A stretch of 64,000 nucleotides of DNA from Rhodospirillales bacterium (GTDB lineage: Bacteria > Pseudomonadota > Alphaproteobacteria > Reyranellales > Reyranellaceae). The notes beneath the pieces are model-generated. The model did no database searches, was not told the DNA's origin, and saw only the letters and a list, made by a program, of their open reading frames with translations. Position numbers and translations under genes: made by a program. This document shows, piece by piece, positions 10,789-22,491 of the stretch. Location of the stretch: positions 4,182,501 to 4,246,500 of the forward strand of contig CP064988.1 of NCBI GenBank assembly GCA_016699855.1, written 5' to 3'. Position 1 is the stretch's first letter. Every line of letters begins with the position of its first letter.

Positions 10789-11427
10789 ATGGCACGTGCA
10801 CCGGGTGGCACCAACCGCGGTCCGCGCGACGGCGAGGGCGGCGGTGGCCGCGGACGCCGGGACCGCGACGGCGGCGGACGCGGTCCGCGCCGCGACGGCG
10901 CGGGCGACCGCGAGGAGTCCGAGCTGATCGACCGGCTGGTCGACATCAACCGCGTGTCCAAGACGGTCAAGGGCGGCAAGCGTTTCGGCTTCGCCGCGAT
11001 CGTGGTCGTCGGCGACCAGCGCGGCCGCGTCGGCTACGGCACCGGCAAGGCGCGCGAGGTGCCCGAGGCGATCCGCAAGGCGACCGAGTCGGCCAAGCGC
11101 GGCATGATCCGCGTGGCGCTGCGCGAGGGCCGCACGCTGCACCACGACGTCATCGGCCATTTCGGCGCCGGACGCGTCGTTCTGCGGGCGGCGCCGGCCG
11201 GCACCGGCATCATCGGCGGCGGCGCCATGCGCGCCGTGTTCGAGACGGTCGGCCTCAAGGACGTCGTCGCCAAGTCGGTCGGCACGTCGAACCCGCACAA
11301 CATGATCAAGGCCACGTTCGAGGCCCTGGCGTACGTGCAGTCGCCGCGCACGGTCGCGACGCGCCGCGGCAAGAAGGTGTCCGACATCCTCGGGCGCCGC
11401 GACGACCAGGCCGCCGACGCGGCGTAG
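10789..11427 (+). CDS. rpsE: 30S ribosomal protein S5 with Gly/Arg-rich N-terminal extension
   Basis: S5 (212 aa), involved in mRNA entry and decoding fidelity. The conserved core starts around residue 45 (ELIDRLVDINRVSKTVKGGKRFGFAAIVVVGD) and includes the loop region GRVGYGTGKAREVPEAIRKA and the C-terminal GTSNPHNMIKATFEAL. The first 45 residues are almost only Gly, Arg, Asp and Glu (GEGGGGRGRRDRDGGGRG), a low-complexity extension absent from E. coli S5 though similar tails occur in other Alphaproteobacteria. The ATG at 10789 has GGGAGACG upstream. An extension into rplR is open but not conserved. Confidence 0.97.
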   Translation: MARAPGGTNRGPRDGEGGGGRGRRDRDGGGRGPRRDGAGDREESELIDRLVDINRVSKTVKGGKRFGFAAIVVVGDQRGRVGYGTGKAREVPEAIRKATESAKRGMIRVALREGRTLHHDVIGHFGAGRVVLRAAPAGTGIIGGGAMRAVFETVGLKDVVAKSVGTSNPHNMIKATFEALAYVQSPRTVATRRGKKVSDILGRRDDQAADAA

Positions 11428-11438
11428 GGAGCACGACC

Positions 11439-11630
11439 ATGGCCGCGAAGCCGACCGTCAAGGTGACGCAGACGGGCAGCCCGATCGGGCGCCGGTTCGA
11501 CCAGGAGCAGACCCTGATCGGCCTGGGCCTGAACAAACGCCACCGCACGCGCGAGCTGGAGGACACCCCTTCGGTGCGCGGCATGATCGCCAAGGTCCGC
11601 CACCTCGTGCGGGTCGAGGACAAGAAGTGA
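11439..11630 (+). CDS. rpmD: 50S ribosomal protein L30
   Basis: L30 (63 aa), a small 50S protein. Recognised by KVTQTGSPIGRRFDQEQTLIGLGLNKRHRTRELEDTPSVRGMIAKVRHLV. It lies 11 bp after rpsE and 49 bp before rplO; that gap is GC-rich and can fold but shows no promoter. The order rpsE-rpmD-rplO is standard for the spc block. Confidence 0.96.
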   Translation: MAAKPTVKVTQTGSPIGRRFDQEQTLIGLGLNKRHRTRELEDTPSVRGMIAKVRHLVRVEDKK

Positions 11631-11679
11631 GCCGCGCGCGGCCCCCCGGGGTCGCGCCGCCGCGTAGGGAACAAAGACG

Positions 11680-12156
11680 ATGAAGCTCAACGTGATCGCC
11701 GACAATCCCGGCGCCCGGAAAGCCCGCATGCGGGTCGGCCGGGGCATCGGCTCCGGCAAAGGCAAGACCGGCGGACGCGGCGTCAAAGGCCAGAAGTCCC
11801 GCACCGGCGTGAGCGTGAAGGGTTTCGAGGGCGGCCAGATGCCGCTTCACCGGCGCCTGCCGAAGCGCGGCTTCAAGAAGCCGTTCCGTCTGGAGTTCGC
11901 CGAGGTCAACCTCGGCGCGCTGCAGAAGGCGATCGACGCCGGCCGCCTCGACGCCGCCAAGCCGATCGACGTCGAGGCGCTGCGCGCCGCCGGCCTGGTC
12001 GGCCATCCGCGCGACGGCGTGCGTCTGCTCGGCAAGGGCGAAATCAAGGCCAAGGTCGTCGTGTCGGTCGTCGGCGCGTCGAAGTCGGCGGTCGCCGCCG
12101 TCGAGAAGGCCGGCGGCAAGGTCGAGCTGCCGGCGCCGAAGGCCGAAGCCGCCTGA
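11680..12156 (+). CDS. rplO: 50S ribosomal protein L15
   Basis: L15 (158 aa), a late 50S assembly protein with a long basic N-terminal tail reaching into the subunit. Signature: KARMRVGRGIGSGKGKTGGRGVKGQKSRTG followed by FEGGQMPLHRRLPKRGF. The C-terminal globular domain ends AVEKAGGKVELPAPKAEAA. Normal length, no break. A 70-bp gap to secY follows. Confidence 0.97.
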   Translation: MKLNVIADNPGARKARMRVGRGIGSGKGKTGGRGVKGQKSRTGVSVKGFEGGQMPLHRRLPKRGFKKPFRLEFAEVNLGALQKAIDAGRLDAAKPIDVEALRAAGLVGHPRDGVRLLGKGEIKAKVVVSVVGASKSAVAAVEKAGGKVELPAPKAEAA

Positions 12157-12226
12157 GGTCCGCTCCCGGAGTTTCGCGCTTAGACACCGTCCCGGCCGCC
12201 GCCGGGAAGGTCGAGGATTGAACCGA

Positions 12227-13575
<1,349 letters not shown>

Positions 13576-13579
<4 letters not shown>

Positions 13580-14226
13580 AGCTCATCCTTCTCGGGCCGC
13601 CGGGCGCCGGAAAAGGCACCCAGGCGCAGCGCCTCCAGGACGAGCTCGGCCTGGTCCAGCTGTCGACCGGCGACATGCTGCGCGCCGCCGTCGCCTCCGG
13701 CAGCGAGCTGGGCCGCACCGCCAAGGGCATCATGGAGCGCGGCGAACTGGTGCCCGACGACCTCGTGGTCGGCGTGATCGACGACCGGATCGGCCGGCCG
13801 GACTGCGCCGGCGGCTTCATCCTCGACGGATTTCCCCGCACGGTCGCCCAGGCCGGGGCGCTGGACGGCATGCTGGCGGCGCGCGGCTGGAAACTCGACC
13901 ACGTGGTCGAGATGGAGGTCGACGAGAAGGCGCTGGTCGAGCGCATCGTCGGCCGCTTCAGCTGCGCCAAGTGCGGCGCGGGCTACCACGACAAGTTCAA
14001 GCGTCCCGCCAAGGACGGCGTGTGCGACCAGTGCGGCGGGACCGAGTTCGTCCGCCGCAAGGACGACAACGCCGAGACGGTCGCCGCCCGCATGGCGGCC
14101 TACCGGGCGCAGACGGCGCCTCTGCTGCCGTACTACGCCGGCAAGGGGATCCTGAAGAAGATCGACGGAATGGCCGCGATGGACGACGTCTACCGCCAGA
14201 TCAAGGTCGTCTTGGGAAGGGCTTGA
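13576..14226 (+). CDS. adk: Adenylate kinase, zinc-binding LID type
   Basis: Adenylate kinase (216 aa) interconverts ATP+AMP and 2 ADP. P-loop GPPGAGKGT at residues 7-15; the AMP-binding LSTGDMLRAA and the DGFPRTVAQA motif are present. The LID holds four cysteines (CAKCGAGYH, then CDQCGG), so it should bind a structural zinc, as in Gram-positive and many alphaproteobacterial enzymes. It starts at ATGA overlapping the secY stop. The promoter for rpsM lies immediately after its stop. Confidence 0.98.
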
Positions 14227-14239
14227 CAAAATCGCGGAA

Positions 14240-14267
14240 TTGACTCCGGGGGCGCGATCCCTATAAT
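14240..14267 (+). promoter_or_regulatory. Sigma70-type promoter for rpsM (alpha operon)
   Basis: TTGACT at 14240-14245 and a perfect TATAAT at 14262-14267, 16-bp spacer, directly after the adk stop. Transcription would begin near 14274, about 70 bp before rpsM. The leader contains a 6-bp hairpin followed by five T residues (about 14282-14299), which could attenuate. A second TTGACA at 14223-14228 is too far from the -10 to pair with it. Seen by eye; no expression data. Confidence 0.75.
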
Positions 14268-14343
14268 CCCGCGCTTTCCGGAGCGCCGCGGGCGTTTTTC
14301 GAGGGCGTCGACTGCGCCCTAAGCTATTGAAGGAGCGAGGAAA

Positions 14344-14718
<375 letters not shown>

Positions 14719-14736
14719 GCAAAGGAATTCCGAACC

Positions 14737-15144
14737 ATGGGTAAAGCTCCCGCCGCCGCCGGCGCGGCCGCACGTCCGCGCCGCCGCGAGCGCAAGAACA
14801 TCACGTCGGGCATCGTCCACGTGAACGCGTCGTTCAACAACACGATCGTCACCATCACCGACGTCCAGGGCAACACCATCGCGTGGTCGTCGTCGGGCGG
14901 CCAGGGCTTCAAGGGGTCGCGCAAATCGACCCCGTTCGCGGCCCAGATGGCGGCCGAGGACGCCGGCCGCAAGGCCATGGAGCACGGCATGCGCACGGTC
15001 GAGATCGAGGTCCGCGGACCCGGCTCGGGCCGCGAGTCGGCGCTACGCGCGCTGCAGGCCGTGGGCCTCGGCGTGACCGCGATCCGCGACGTGACGCCGA
15101 TCCCGCACAACGGCTGCCGTCCGCCGAAGCGCCGCCGCGTCTGA
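14737..15144 (+). CDS. rpsK: 30S ribosomal protein S11
   Basis: S11 (135 aa) of the 30S platform, near the E site. It begins with an Ala/Arg-rich leader (MGKAPAAAGAAARPRRRERKNITSGIVHVNASFNNTIVTITD) and ends GVTAIRDVTPIPHNGCRPPKRRRV, the conserved tail that includes the asparagine-glycine site prone to isoaspartate in some bacteria. The usual rpsD is absent between rpsK and rpoA, as in most Alphaproteobacteria. Confidence 0.97.
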   Translation: MGKAPAAAGAAARPRRRERKNITSGIVHVNASFNNTIVTITDVQGNTIAWSSSGGQGFKGSRKSTPFAAQMAAEDAGRKAMEHGMRTVEIEVRGPGSGRESALRALQAVGLGVTAIRDVTPIPHNGCRPPKRRRV

Positions 15145-15189
15145 CGTCCCCGGCGGCGCCCCTCCCGGCGACGCCGTTCCGAGTTGTAC

Positions 15190-15216
15190 AACCGCGACGC
15201 CCTCCGGCGTCGCGGT
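15190..15216 (+). terminator. Strong GC hairpin between rpsK and rpoA
   Basis: An 11-bp perfect stem (ACCGCGACGCC / GGCGTCGCGGT) around the loop CTCC at 15191-15216. No T run follows, so it is more likely a processing, stability or partial-termination hairpin than a full terminator. It may tune rpoA expression against the ribosomal genes. Confidence 0.6.
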
Positions 15217-15286
15217 GTTCGCCATAGAGAGGGCCGCGGCCCGCCACGGCCCGCAGGCTTCCAACCCGATCGCGAGAGGTACCCCC

Positions 15287-16303
<1,017 letters not shown>

Positions 16304-16394
16304 GCCGCGACGCCACGACCGGGCCCCAAGGGCCCCAACGCGCGCGCCGGCTTGCCGGTTCGCGTAGATAAACACAAATCGAACGGAGACCGAC

Positions 16395-16820
16395 ATGAGA
16401 CATGGAATGAGCGGCCGGAAGCTGAACCGGCCGACCGACCACCGCAAGGCGCTGTTCAAGAACCTCGAGATCGCCCTCCTCAAGCACGAGCAGATCCGCA
16501 CCACGCTGCCGAAGGCGAAGGACCTCCGCCCGCAGCTCGAGCGGCTGGTCACGCTGGGCAAGCGCGGCGGCATGCACGCGCGGCGCCAGGCGATGGCGCG
16601 GCTCAACAACGACGAGGTGATCGTCGAGAAGCTCTTCACGACCCTGGCCGAGCGCTACAAGGACCGCAAGGGCGGCTACACGCGCGTGCTGAAGGCCGGT
16701 TTCCGCTACGGCGACGCCGCGCCGATGGCCGTGATCGAGCTGGTCGACCGCGATCCGGAGGCCAAGGGCAAGGACAGCGGGCCGTCGGGCGAGAAGACCG
16801 CCGAGGAAGCCACCGCCTAG
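16395..16820 (+). CDS. rplQ: 50S ribosomal protein L17
   Basis: L17 (141 aa), last gene of the alpha block. Begins MRHGMSGRKLNRPTDHRKALFKNLEIALLKHEQIRTTLPKAKDLRPQLERLVTLGKRGG, all conserved. The C-terminal 20 residues (DPEAKGKDSGPSGEKTAEEATA) are an acidic extension. The 91-bp gap from rpoA contains a short GGGCCC hairpin (16321-16335) and an A-rich stretch with ACGGAGA before the ATG. Confidence 0.97.
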   Translation: MRHGMSGRKLNRPTDHRKALFKNLEIALLKHEQIRTTLPKAKDLRPQLERLVTLGKRGGMHARRQAMARLNNDEVIVEKLFTTLAERYKDRKGGYTRVLKAGFRYGDAAPMAVIELVDRDPEAKGKDSGPSGEKTAEEATA

Positions 16821-16845
16821 GCGTGGAGACGATCATCCGAGACGG

Positions 16846-16875
16846 GAGGCGGCCTTGCGGCCGCCTCGTTCGTTT
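16846..16875 (+). terminator. Rho-independent-like terminator after rplQ
   Basis: Nine-bp stem GAGGCGGCC / GGCCGCCTC with TTGC loop, followed by GTTCGTTT. It lies 26 bp after the rplQ stop and plausibly ends the whole ribosomal transcription unit. The T tract is interrupted, so efficiency is uncertain. Confidence 0.75.
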
Positions 16876-16910
16876 CCGGCCCGCCGCGTGGCGGCCGGCC
16901 GAATCCGTCC

Positions 16911-16916
16911 TATATT
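16911..16916 (+). promoter_or_regulatory. Possible -10 element of htrA
   Basis: TATATT stands out in a GC-rich gap, 31 bp before the htrA ATG and downstream of the rplQ terminator. I see no convincing -35 hexamer at the right distance, so only the -10 is proposed. Confidence 0.35.
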
Positions 16917-16946
16917 GCGGTGACGTGCCGTAGCGGGGGCGTGGCC

Positions 16947-18369
16947 ATGCGAGCGATGTTCTGGATTGCGGCCGTCGCCGCCGCGGCGTTGTCGGCCGGC
17001 GGCGCCGGCGGCGGCGCGCGACGACGGGACGCTGGTGGCGCAGGCGCCGCCGCAGTCGCGCGAGCAGATCCAATTCTCCTACGCGCCGCTGGTCAAACGC
17101 GCGTCGCCGGCGGTGGTCAACGTCTACGCGCGCACCAAGGTGCGCGAACGCCAGTCGTTCCTCGACGACCCCCAGTTCCGGCGCTATTTCGGCGACGAGT
17201 ACATGCGGCGCCTGCCGCGCGAGCGGGTGCAGAACGCGCTCGGCTCGGGCGTGCTGGTGCGCGCCAACGGCCTGATCGTGACCAACGCGCACGTCGTGCG
17301 CGGCGCCGACGAGATCCAGGTCGTGCTGTCGGACAAGCGCGAGTTCGCCGCCCGCGTGGTCACGGCCGACGACCGCTACGACCTCGCGGTCCTGCAGGTC
17401 GAGGCCGCCGGCGAGAAGCTGCCGTTCCTCGAGCTGCGGGATTCCGACACGATCGAGGTCGGCGACCTGGTGCTCGCGATCGGCAATCCGTTCGGTCTGC
17501 AGCAGACCGTGACCGGCGGCATCGTCTCGGCGGTCGCGCGCAGCGGCGGCAGCGTCACCGAGAGCGGGTTCTTCCTCCAGACCGACGCCGCCATCAATCC
17601 CGGCAACTCCGGCGGCGCGCTGCTGTCGATGGACGGCCGGCTGATCGGCATCAACACGGCGATCTACTCCCAGACCGGCGGCAGCATCGGGATCGGCTTC
17701 GCGACGCCGTCGAATATCGTCGCGCGGATCGTCGAGGTTGCGGAGAAGGGCGGGAGGCTGGTGCGCCCGTGGATCGGCGTCGGCGTGCAGCGGGTGACCG
17801 CCGATCTCGCGTCGTCGCTGGGCATGGCGCGGCCGCAGGGGCTGATGATCCGCGTCGTCGCGCCCGACGGACCGGCCGCCAAGGCCGGCGTCAAGGTCGG
17901 CGACGTTCTGGTGTCGCTCAACGGGCAACCGGTCGACGACGAGGCGGCGCTGCGGTTCAGGCTGGCGACCCTGCCGCTCGATTCGACCGTCGACGCGCGC
18001 GTGATCACGCGCGGCCGGGAGGCGACCTTCCCGATCCGCGTCATGGCGCCGCCGGAATCGCCGCCGCGCGACCGCACCCAGCTCGCGGGACGCCATCCCC
18101 TGAGCGGCGTGGTGGTGGTGAACATGTCGCCGGCGGTGGCCGACGAGCTGGGCCTCGACCAGGCGACCGGCGGCGTGGTCGTGCTCGAGGTCGGCGCCGG
18201 CGCCTTCGCGGCGCAGTTCCTGCAGCGCGGCGACTACGTGGTGGATGTCAACGGGCGGCCGGTCGCGTCGGTCTCGGCGCTGCGGTCCGCCGTGGGCACG
18301 CCGGCCGAGCGCTGGAGCGTCACCGTGCGCCGGGACGGCCAGACGCGCACGTTCAACTTCCGCGGCTGA
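16947..18369 (+). CDS. HtrA/DegP-family periplasmic serine protease, frameshift in signal peptide
   Basis: Trypsin-like HtrA protease with two PDZ domains, about 473 aa after repair. The start MRAMFWIAAVAAAALSAGG is a good signal peptide in frame 3, but the mature protein (RDDGTLVAQAPPQSREQIQF onward) is in frame 1; one extra base is needed to be ignored in the GCC/GGC run at about 17000-17022. Catalytic triad: His115 (TNAHVV), Asp145 (YDLAVLQV), Ser221 (GNSGGAL). PDZ1 covers about 275-360 and PDZ2 about 385-470. HtrA proteases degrade or refold misfolded envelope proteins. Whether it is DegP-, DegQ- or Do-like cannot be fixed. An internal TTG at 16966 gives no signal peptide, hence the frameshift reading. 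Confidence 0.9.
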
Positions 18370-18390
18370 CGCGGCGGACGGGGAAGCGCG

Positions 18391-19693
18391 GTGTCCAACG
18401 ACGGCCTGTTCGCCGCCCTGACGCCCGCGCCGCTGCCCGAGCGCCTGCGTCCGCGGCGCATCGAGGACATCGTCGGACAGGACCACCTGCTGGCGCCGGA
18501 CGCGCCGCTGGGGCGCATGCTGGCCGTGGGGCGCATCGGCTCGATGGTCCTGTGGGGACCACCGGGCTGCGGCAAGACCACCATCGCGCGTATGCTGGCC
18601 GACCGTGTCGATCTGCATTTCGAGCCGCTGTCGGCGGTGTTCTCCGGCGTCGCCGACCTGCGCAAGGCGTTCGAGGCGGCGCGCGCGCGGCGGCTGGCCG
18701 GACGGGCCACGCTGCTGTTCGTCGACGAGATCCACCGCTTCAACCGGGCCCAGCAGGACGGCTTCCTGCCCTACGTCGAGGACGGCACGGTGACGCTTGT
18801 CGGCGCGACCACCGAGAACCCGTCCTTCGAGCTGAACGCCGCGCTGCTGTCGCGCTGCCAGGTGATGGTGCTGCGCCGCCTGGACACGCCGGCGCTGCTG
18901 TCGCTGATCGACCGCGCCGAGGAGGCGATGGGGCGCGCGCTGCCGCTGGACGGCGGCGCGCGCGAGGCGCTGTGCGCCATGGCCGATGGCGACGGCCGTT
19001 ACGTGCTGGCGATGGCCGAGCAGCTGTTCGATCTCAAGGTGGACGCGCCGCTGACCGCCGAGGCGCTCGCCGCGACGCTGCAGAAGCGGGCGCCCATCTA
19101 CGACAAGGCGCAGGAGAGCCACTACAACCTGATCTCGGCGCTCCACAAGTCGCTGCGCGGCTCGGACGTCGACGCCGCCCTCTACTGGTTCTCGCGCATG
19201 CTCGAGGGCGGCGAGGATCCGCTCTATCTCGCGCGCCGGCTGACCCGCTTCGCCTCGGAGGATGTCGGCCTGGCGGACCCGCAGGCGCTGCCGCAGACGC
19301 TGGCGGCGTGGGACACCTACGAGCGGCTGGGCTCGCCCGAAGGGGAGCTGGCCATCGCGCAGGCCGTGATCTACCTCGCCACGGCGCCGAAATCGAACGC
19401 CGCCTACGTGGCCGTCGGCGCCGCCCGCCGCGCCGCCGGCGAGACCGGCTCGCTGATGCCGCCCAAGCACATCCTCAACGCGCCGACGAAGCCTGATGAA
19501 GTCGCTCGGCTACGGCAAGGACTACGACTACGACCACGACGCGCCGGACGGCTTCTCGGGGCAGAACTACTTCCCCGACGGCATGGCGCGGCGCGCGTTT
19601 TACAAGCCGGTGGAACGCGGCTTCGAGCGCGAGCTGCTGAAGCGGATCGAGTACTGGGCGCGTCTGCGGGAGAAGCGCCGCGGCGACGGATAG
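18391..19693 (+). CDS. rarA: Replication-associated recombination protein RarA (MgsA), with one frameshift
   Basis: AAA+ ATPase related to clamp loaders that acts at stalled replication forks; about 433 aa after repair. Walker A GPPGCGKT at residues 56-63, Walker B LLFVDEIHRF near 109-118, sensor GATTENPSFELNAALLSR. The C-terminal MgsA domain includes ESHYNLISALHKSLRGSDVDAALYWFSRML. Near the end, NAPTK at about 19490 is followed in another frame by LMKSLGYGKDYDYDHDAPDGFSGQNYFP, the expected continuation; one extra C at 19491-19492 explains it. It starts at GTG 22 bp after htrA, so the two may be co-transcribed, an arrangement common in Alphaproteobacteria. Confidence 0.93.
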
Positions 19694-19708
19694 CCGCCTG
19701 CCGGCGGG

Positions 19709-21343
19709 TCAGCTCAGCCGCGGCAGCGGCCGCGCTTTGCGCATAGCGGCGTGGACCTTGCGGTCGCGGCCGTAGACGTCCTCGCGGAACTGCACCTTGC
19801 CGTCGTCGTCGAGGAACACGGTCTGGTACGTCACGTGCAGCGCGACCGGCGCCGGGAACGTGAAGTTCGCCTGCTGCCCGGCGCCGGCGATCGCCTGGAC
19901 GCGCGCCTTGGTGACGCCGCCGGCGCCCTTGAACACAGCCTCGACGAAGTCGACGGGGTTCTCGAGCCGGATGCATCCATGGCTGAAATTGCGGCTGCCC
20001 TCGGCGAACAGCCAGCGGCTGGACGTGTCGTGGATGTAGATCCCGTAGCGGTTGGAGAACGGGAAGAAGATGTAGCCCAGCGCGTTGCCGGCGCCCGGCT
20101 CCTGCCGGATGCGGTAGGGGAACGCGCGCGGGTTGACGCTGTTCCAGTCGATGGTCGCGGGGTCGATCTCGGCGTCGCTCGACCAGTCGGCGAAAATCCT
20201 CATGCCCGACTTGCTGAGCGCCTGCGGATCGCGGCGCAACGCCGGCAGGTACTCCTCGCCGGCGATCGAGGTCGGCACGGTCCAGTACGGGTTGGTCTGG
20301 AACGACCGCATCTCGCTGGTGATCTCGGGCGTCGGATCCTTCGCGGTGCCGACGATGACCTTGGTGCGGAACACCACCCGGCCCTCGTCGACGAACCGCG
20401 CCGAGTAGTCGGCCGCGTTGATCAGGAGGTACCGCGCCCCCGGCGACTCGTCGGCCCAGCGGCGGCGCTCCAGATTGGCGATGATCTGCTGGACCTTCGC
20501 CTCGATCGGAACGTTGAGCATCGCCGTCGCGCGGGGCCCGACCACGCCGTCGACGCTGAGGTTGTGGGCGGCCTGGAAGGCCTTCACGATGGCGACGAGG
20601 CCGTCGTCGTAGCAGTTCGGATCGGCCCCGGCCGGCGCCGGCGGAACATTCGCCTCGGTCTCCGACAGGCGCTTGCGCAACGCGGGCACGCGCGGATCGC
20701 ACATGCCCGGCTTCAGCAGCCCGCCGGTGGGCACCTTGCTGTACGACGTCGTCGCGGCGCGCTCGCGCCACTCCGCCAGCGCCTTGCGCAGCGCCGGGTA
20801 CTGCCTGCCGGCCGGGGCGAGCGACGCTAGGAACGCGCCCGGATCGGCGGCGGCGAGCGCGCCTTCGGCCAGCGCCTTGTGGTCGGCCCGGCGCTGGACC
20901 GGCGACATGTTGGGGTCGAGGGCGCTGGCGACGACGCGTCCGGCCGACATGTCCGCGGCCGCCATCAGGGCGGCGCGCGACAGCATCAGCTCGAGCCGCG
21001 CGAGGTCGGCCGCGGTCGTCGCCGACCACAACCCCGCGATCGACGAGACCTCGTAGTCCTCGGGTTCCAGGCCATCGGCGTCGAGGGCCTTCAACGCCTC
21101 GACCAGGGCGCGCGCGCGGGCCGTTGGTCTGCCGTCCTTGACCCAGCGCGGGGCGTAGCCGCCGTCGGCGTAGACCTTGGCGAGGGCGCCGAGAGCGCCG
21201 TCGGCGGCCTCGTTGGCGCGCACCCGCTCCTTGAGCGCCGAGACGACCTCTTCCTGCGCCCAAGCCGGACCGGTCAGGCCCGCCACGATCAACGCCGCCG
21301 CGACGGCCCGTCCACAACCACCGATCACACCGAGAACGCGCAC
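19709..21343 (-). CDS. L,D-transpeptidase, YcbB/LdtD type
   Basis: Periplasmic L,D-transpeptidase (544 aa) that forms 3-3 crosslinks in peptidoglycan or attaches proteins to it. Signal peptide in the first 29 residues (cleavage after AWA). A YcbB-like scaffold region with the subdomain LYxxRxYxPxW-type sequence (YADGGYAPRWVKDG) near residue 58, a PG-binding segment (IVKAFQAAHNLSVDGVVGPRAT, about 255-280), then the YkuD catalytic domain with IYIHDTS and SHGCIRLE; the catalytic cysteine is about residue 457. It starts with GTG, with GGAGG six bases upstream. It is convergent with rarA. Confidence 0.93.
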   Translation of the reverse strand: MRVLGVIGGCGRAVAAALIVAGLTGPAWAQEEVVSALKERVRANEAADGALGALAKVYADGGYAPRWVKDGRPTARARALVEALKALDADGLEPEDYEVSSIAGLWSATTAADLARLELMLSRAALMAAADMSAGRVVASALDPNMSPVQRRADHKALAEGALAAADPGAFLASLAPAGRQYPALRKALAEWRERAATTSYSKVPTGGLLKPGMCDPRVPALRKRLSETEANVPPAPAGADPNCYDDGLVAIVKAFQAAHNLSVDGVVGPRATAMLNVPIEAKVQQIIANLERRRWADESPGARYLLINAADYSARFVDEGRVVFRTKVIVGTAKDPTPEITSEMRSFQTNPYWTVPTSIAGEEYLPALRRDPQALSKSGMRIFADWSSDAEIDPATIDWNSVNPRAFPYRIRQEPGAGNALGYIFFPFSNRYGIYIHDTSSRWLFAEGSRNFSHGCIRLENPVDFVEAVFKGAGGVTKARVQAIAGAGQQANFTFPAPVALHVTYQTVFLDDDGKVQFREDVYGRDRKVHAAMRKARPLPRLS

Positions 21344-21368
21344 CGACGACCTCCAGTTATCTTATGAA

Positions 21369-21374
21369 ATTATA
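21369..21374 (-). promoter_or_regulatory. -10 element upstream of the L,D-transpeptidase gene
   Basis: A perfect TATAAT on the minus strand inside an AT-rich pocket (21358-21391) that contrasts with the surrounding GC-rich DNA, 26 bp upstream of the GTG start. No good -35 hexamer is seen at 16-18 bp. It also lies just after the stop of the upstream minus-strand gene, so the transpeptidase probably has its own promoter. Confidence 0.45.
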
Positions 21375-21421
21375 TGAGGAATTGGTCATTTGCGCCAGCC
21401 GCAGTTTGGCGCGGGGCAAGG

Positions 21422-22369
21422 TCAGAAGCCTTGCTCGCGCAAGAACGCGAGAAGATCGCCCGTGGCGCGGCGCTTGAGCTCCGGTGTGCCGCCGCCGGCG
21501 TGGGCGCCCCGAAACATCGGACCGTGGTCGCGCGCCCAGGCGCGGTACTCGGCCTCGGCCATCGCGCGTCCCGCCGCCGCGACGTGGTGCCGCCCGTCAT
21601 TCTCCACGAGCGCCTCGCAGCGCGAGAAATTCTGGGCGTCGGCGATGTGGTAGACGCCACCGATCGATTCCCAGCCGTGGTGCGCCTTGTAGACCTTGAC
21701 GCGGATCGCGCGGTTGCCGGCGGCGCGCATGCGTTGTGCGTAGGCGATGGCGTGGCGCGCCGGCGTGTAGTCGTCGTGCTCCGCCAGCATCAGGAACATC
21801 GGCGCGCCGGTCGTGGCGGGATCGCGGTGCTGCACGACGCAGCCCGGGCACACCGCGACGTGCAGGGCGAAGGTCTCCTCGACGCCACGCCAAGGGCGGC
21901 GGGCCTCGACCGCGGCGTTGACGGTGGCGACGCCGCCCTTGGAGACGCCCATGATCCCGATCCGCGCGGGGTCGATGTCGGCCCGCCGGCGCAGCGCCCG
22001 CAGCGCCGCGAACGCGTCGCATTCCATCTCGAAGGCGCTGACGCGGGACTGGTCGGAGACCGTCGAGCGCACGCCGCGCGGCGCGAAGCTGTCGACGACG
22101 CAGGCGGCGATCCCGGCGCGCGCCAACTCGCCGGCGTAGTAGCGCTCGCGGTGGCGCTGCACCCCGGCGCTGCTGCTCAGGATCACGACGGCGGGCGCGG
22201 GCCCGCCGCGCGCCCGCGGATGGAACAGCATGGCGCGGGGCCGGGCGGGCGCCACGCGGATCGGCGCCTCCGGCGTCAGTGTGTCGAACGCGAAGACCTC
22301 CGGAGCCTCCGTCGGCGCCTCATCCGGCGGGATCGGGAATTCGCTCGCGGAGATGGGCTGCGGCACCAC
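21422..22369 (-). CDS. Dienelactone hydrolase-family alpha/beta hydrolase
   Basis: Alpha/beta hydrolase (315 aa) resembling the dienelactone hydrolase family. Nucleophile elbow GVSKGG with Ser143, where true dienelactone hydrolases often have Cys; acidic residue in LAEHDDYTP; histidine in KAHHGWES. No signal peptide is evident, so probably cytoplasmic; the first 45 residues are a poorly conserved Pro/Glu-rich leader. It starts with GTG behind GAGGAG. Substrate unknown; esterase or carboxymethylenebutenolidase-like activity would be the guess. Divergent from crcB with a 122-bp gap. Confidence 0.8.
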   Translation of the reverse strand: MVPQPISASEFPIPPDEAPTEAPEVFAFDTLTPEAPIRVAPARPRAMLFHPRARGGPAPAVVILSSSAGVQRHRERYYAGELARAGIAACVVDSFAPRGVRSTVSDQSRVSAFEMECDAFAALRALRRRADIDPARIGIMGVSKGGVATVNAAVEARRPWRGVEETFALHVAVCPGCVVQHRDPATTGAPMFLMLAEHDDYTPARHAIAYAQRMRAAGNRAIRVKVYKAHHGWESIGGVYHIADAQNFSRCEALVENDGRHHVAAAGRAMAEAEYRAWARDHGPMFRGAHAGGGTPELKRRATGDLLAFLREQGF

Positions 22370-22491
22370 ACGGAACTCCTCGCGTCCGGGCCATCTATAG
22401 CGGCTCGCCGCGGTCGTTGAACAGGCGGGGTCGCGCGGATGGAAACGGTGGCGCCTTGTTCCGGTGGCGTCCTCCCTCTAGTTTCCGCCGC

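Noticed and set aside
14223..14228. TTGACA as the -35 of the rpsM promoter
   Set aside because: The spacer to TATAAT would be 33 bp; TTGACT at 14240 gives a proper 16-bp spacer.
15215..15286. Longer rpoA starting upstream of the GTG at 15287
   Set aside because: The extra residues are not like any alpha subunit, and the extension would overlap the hairpin; the GTG has a good ribosome-binding site.
16636..19470. Very long open frame on the minus strand opposite htrA and rarA
   Set aside because: Arg/Ala/His-rich antisense frame without recognisable motifs; expected in GC-rich coding DNA where the third-position bias keeps the opposite strand open.
22370..22491. Fluoride riboswitch before crcB
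   Set aside because: The 122-bp gap lacks the conserved crcB-motif sequence and pseudoknot elements I would expect.
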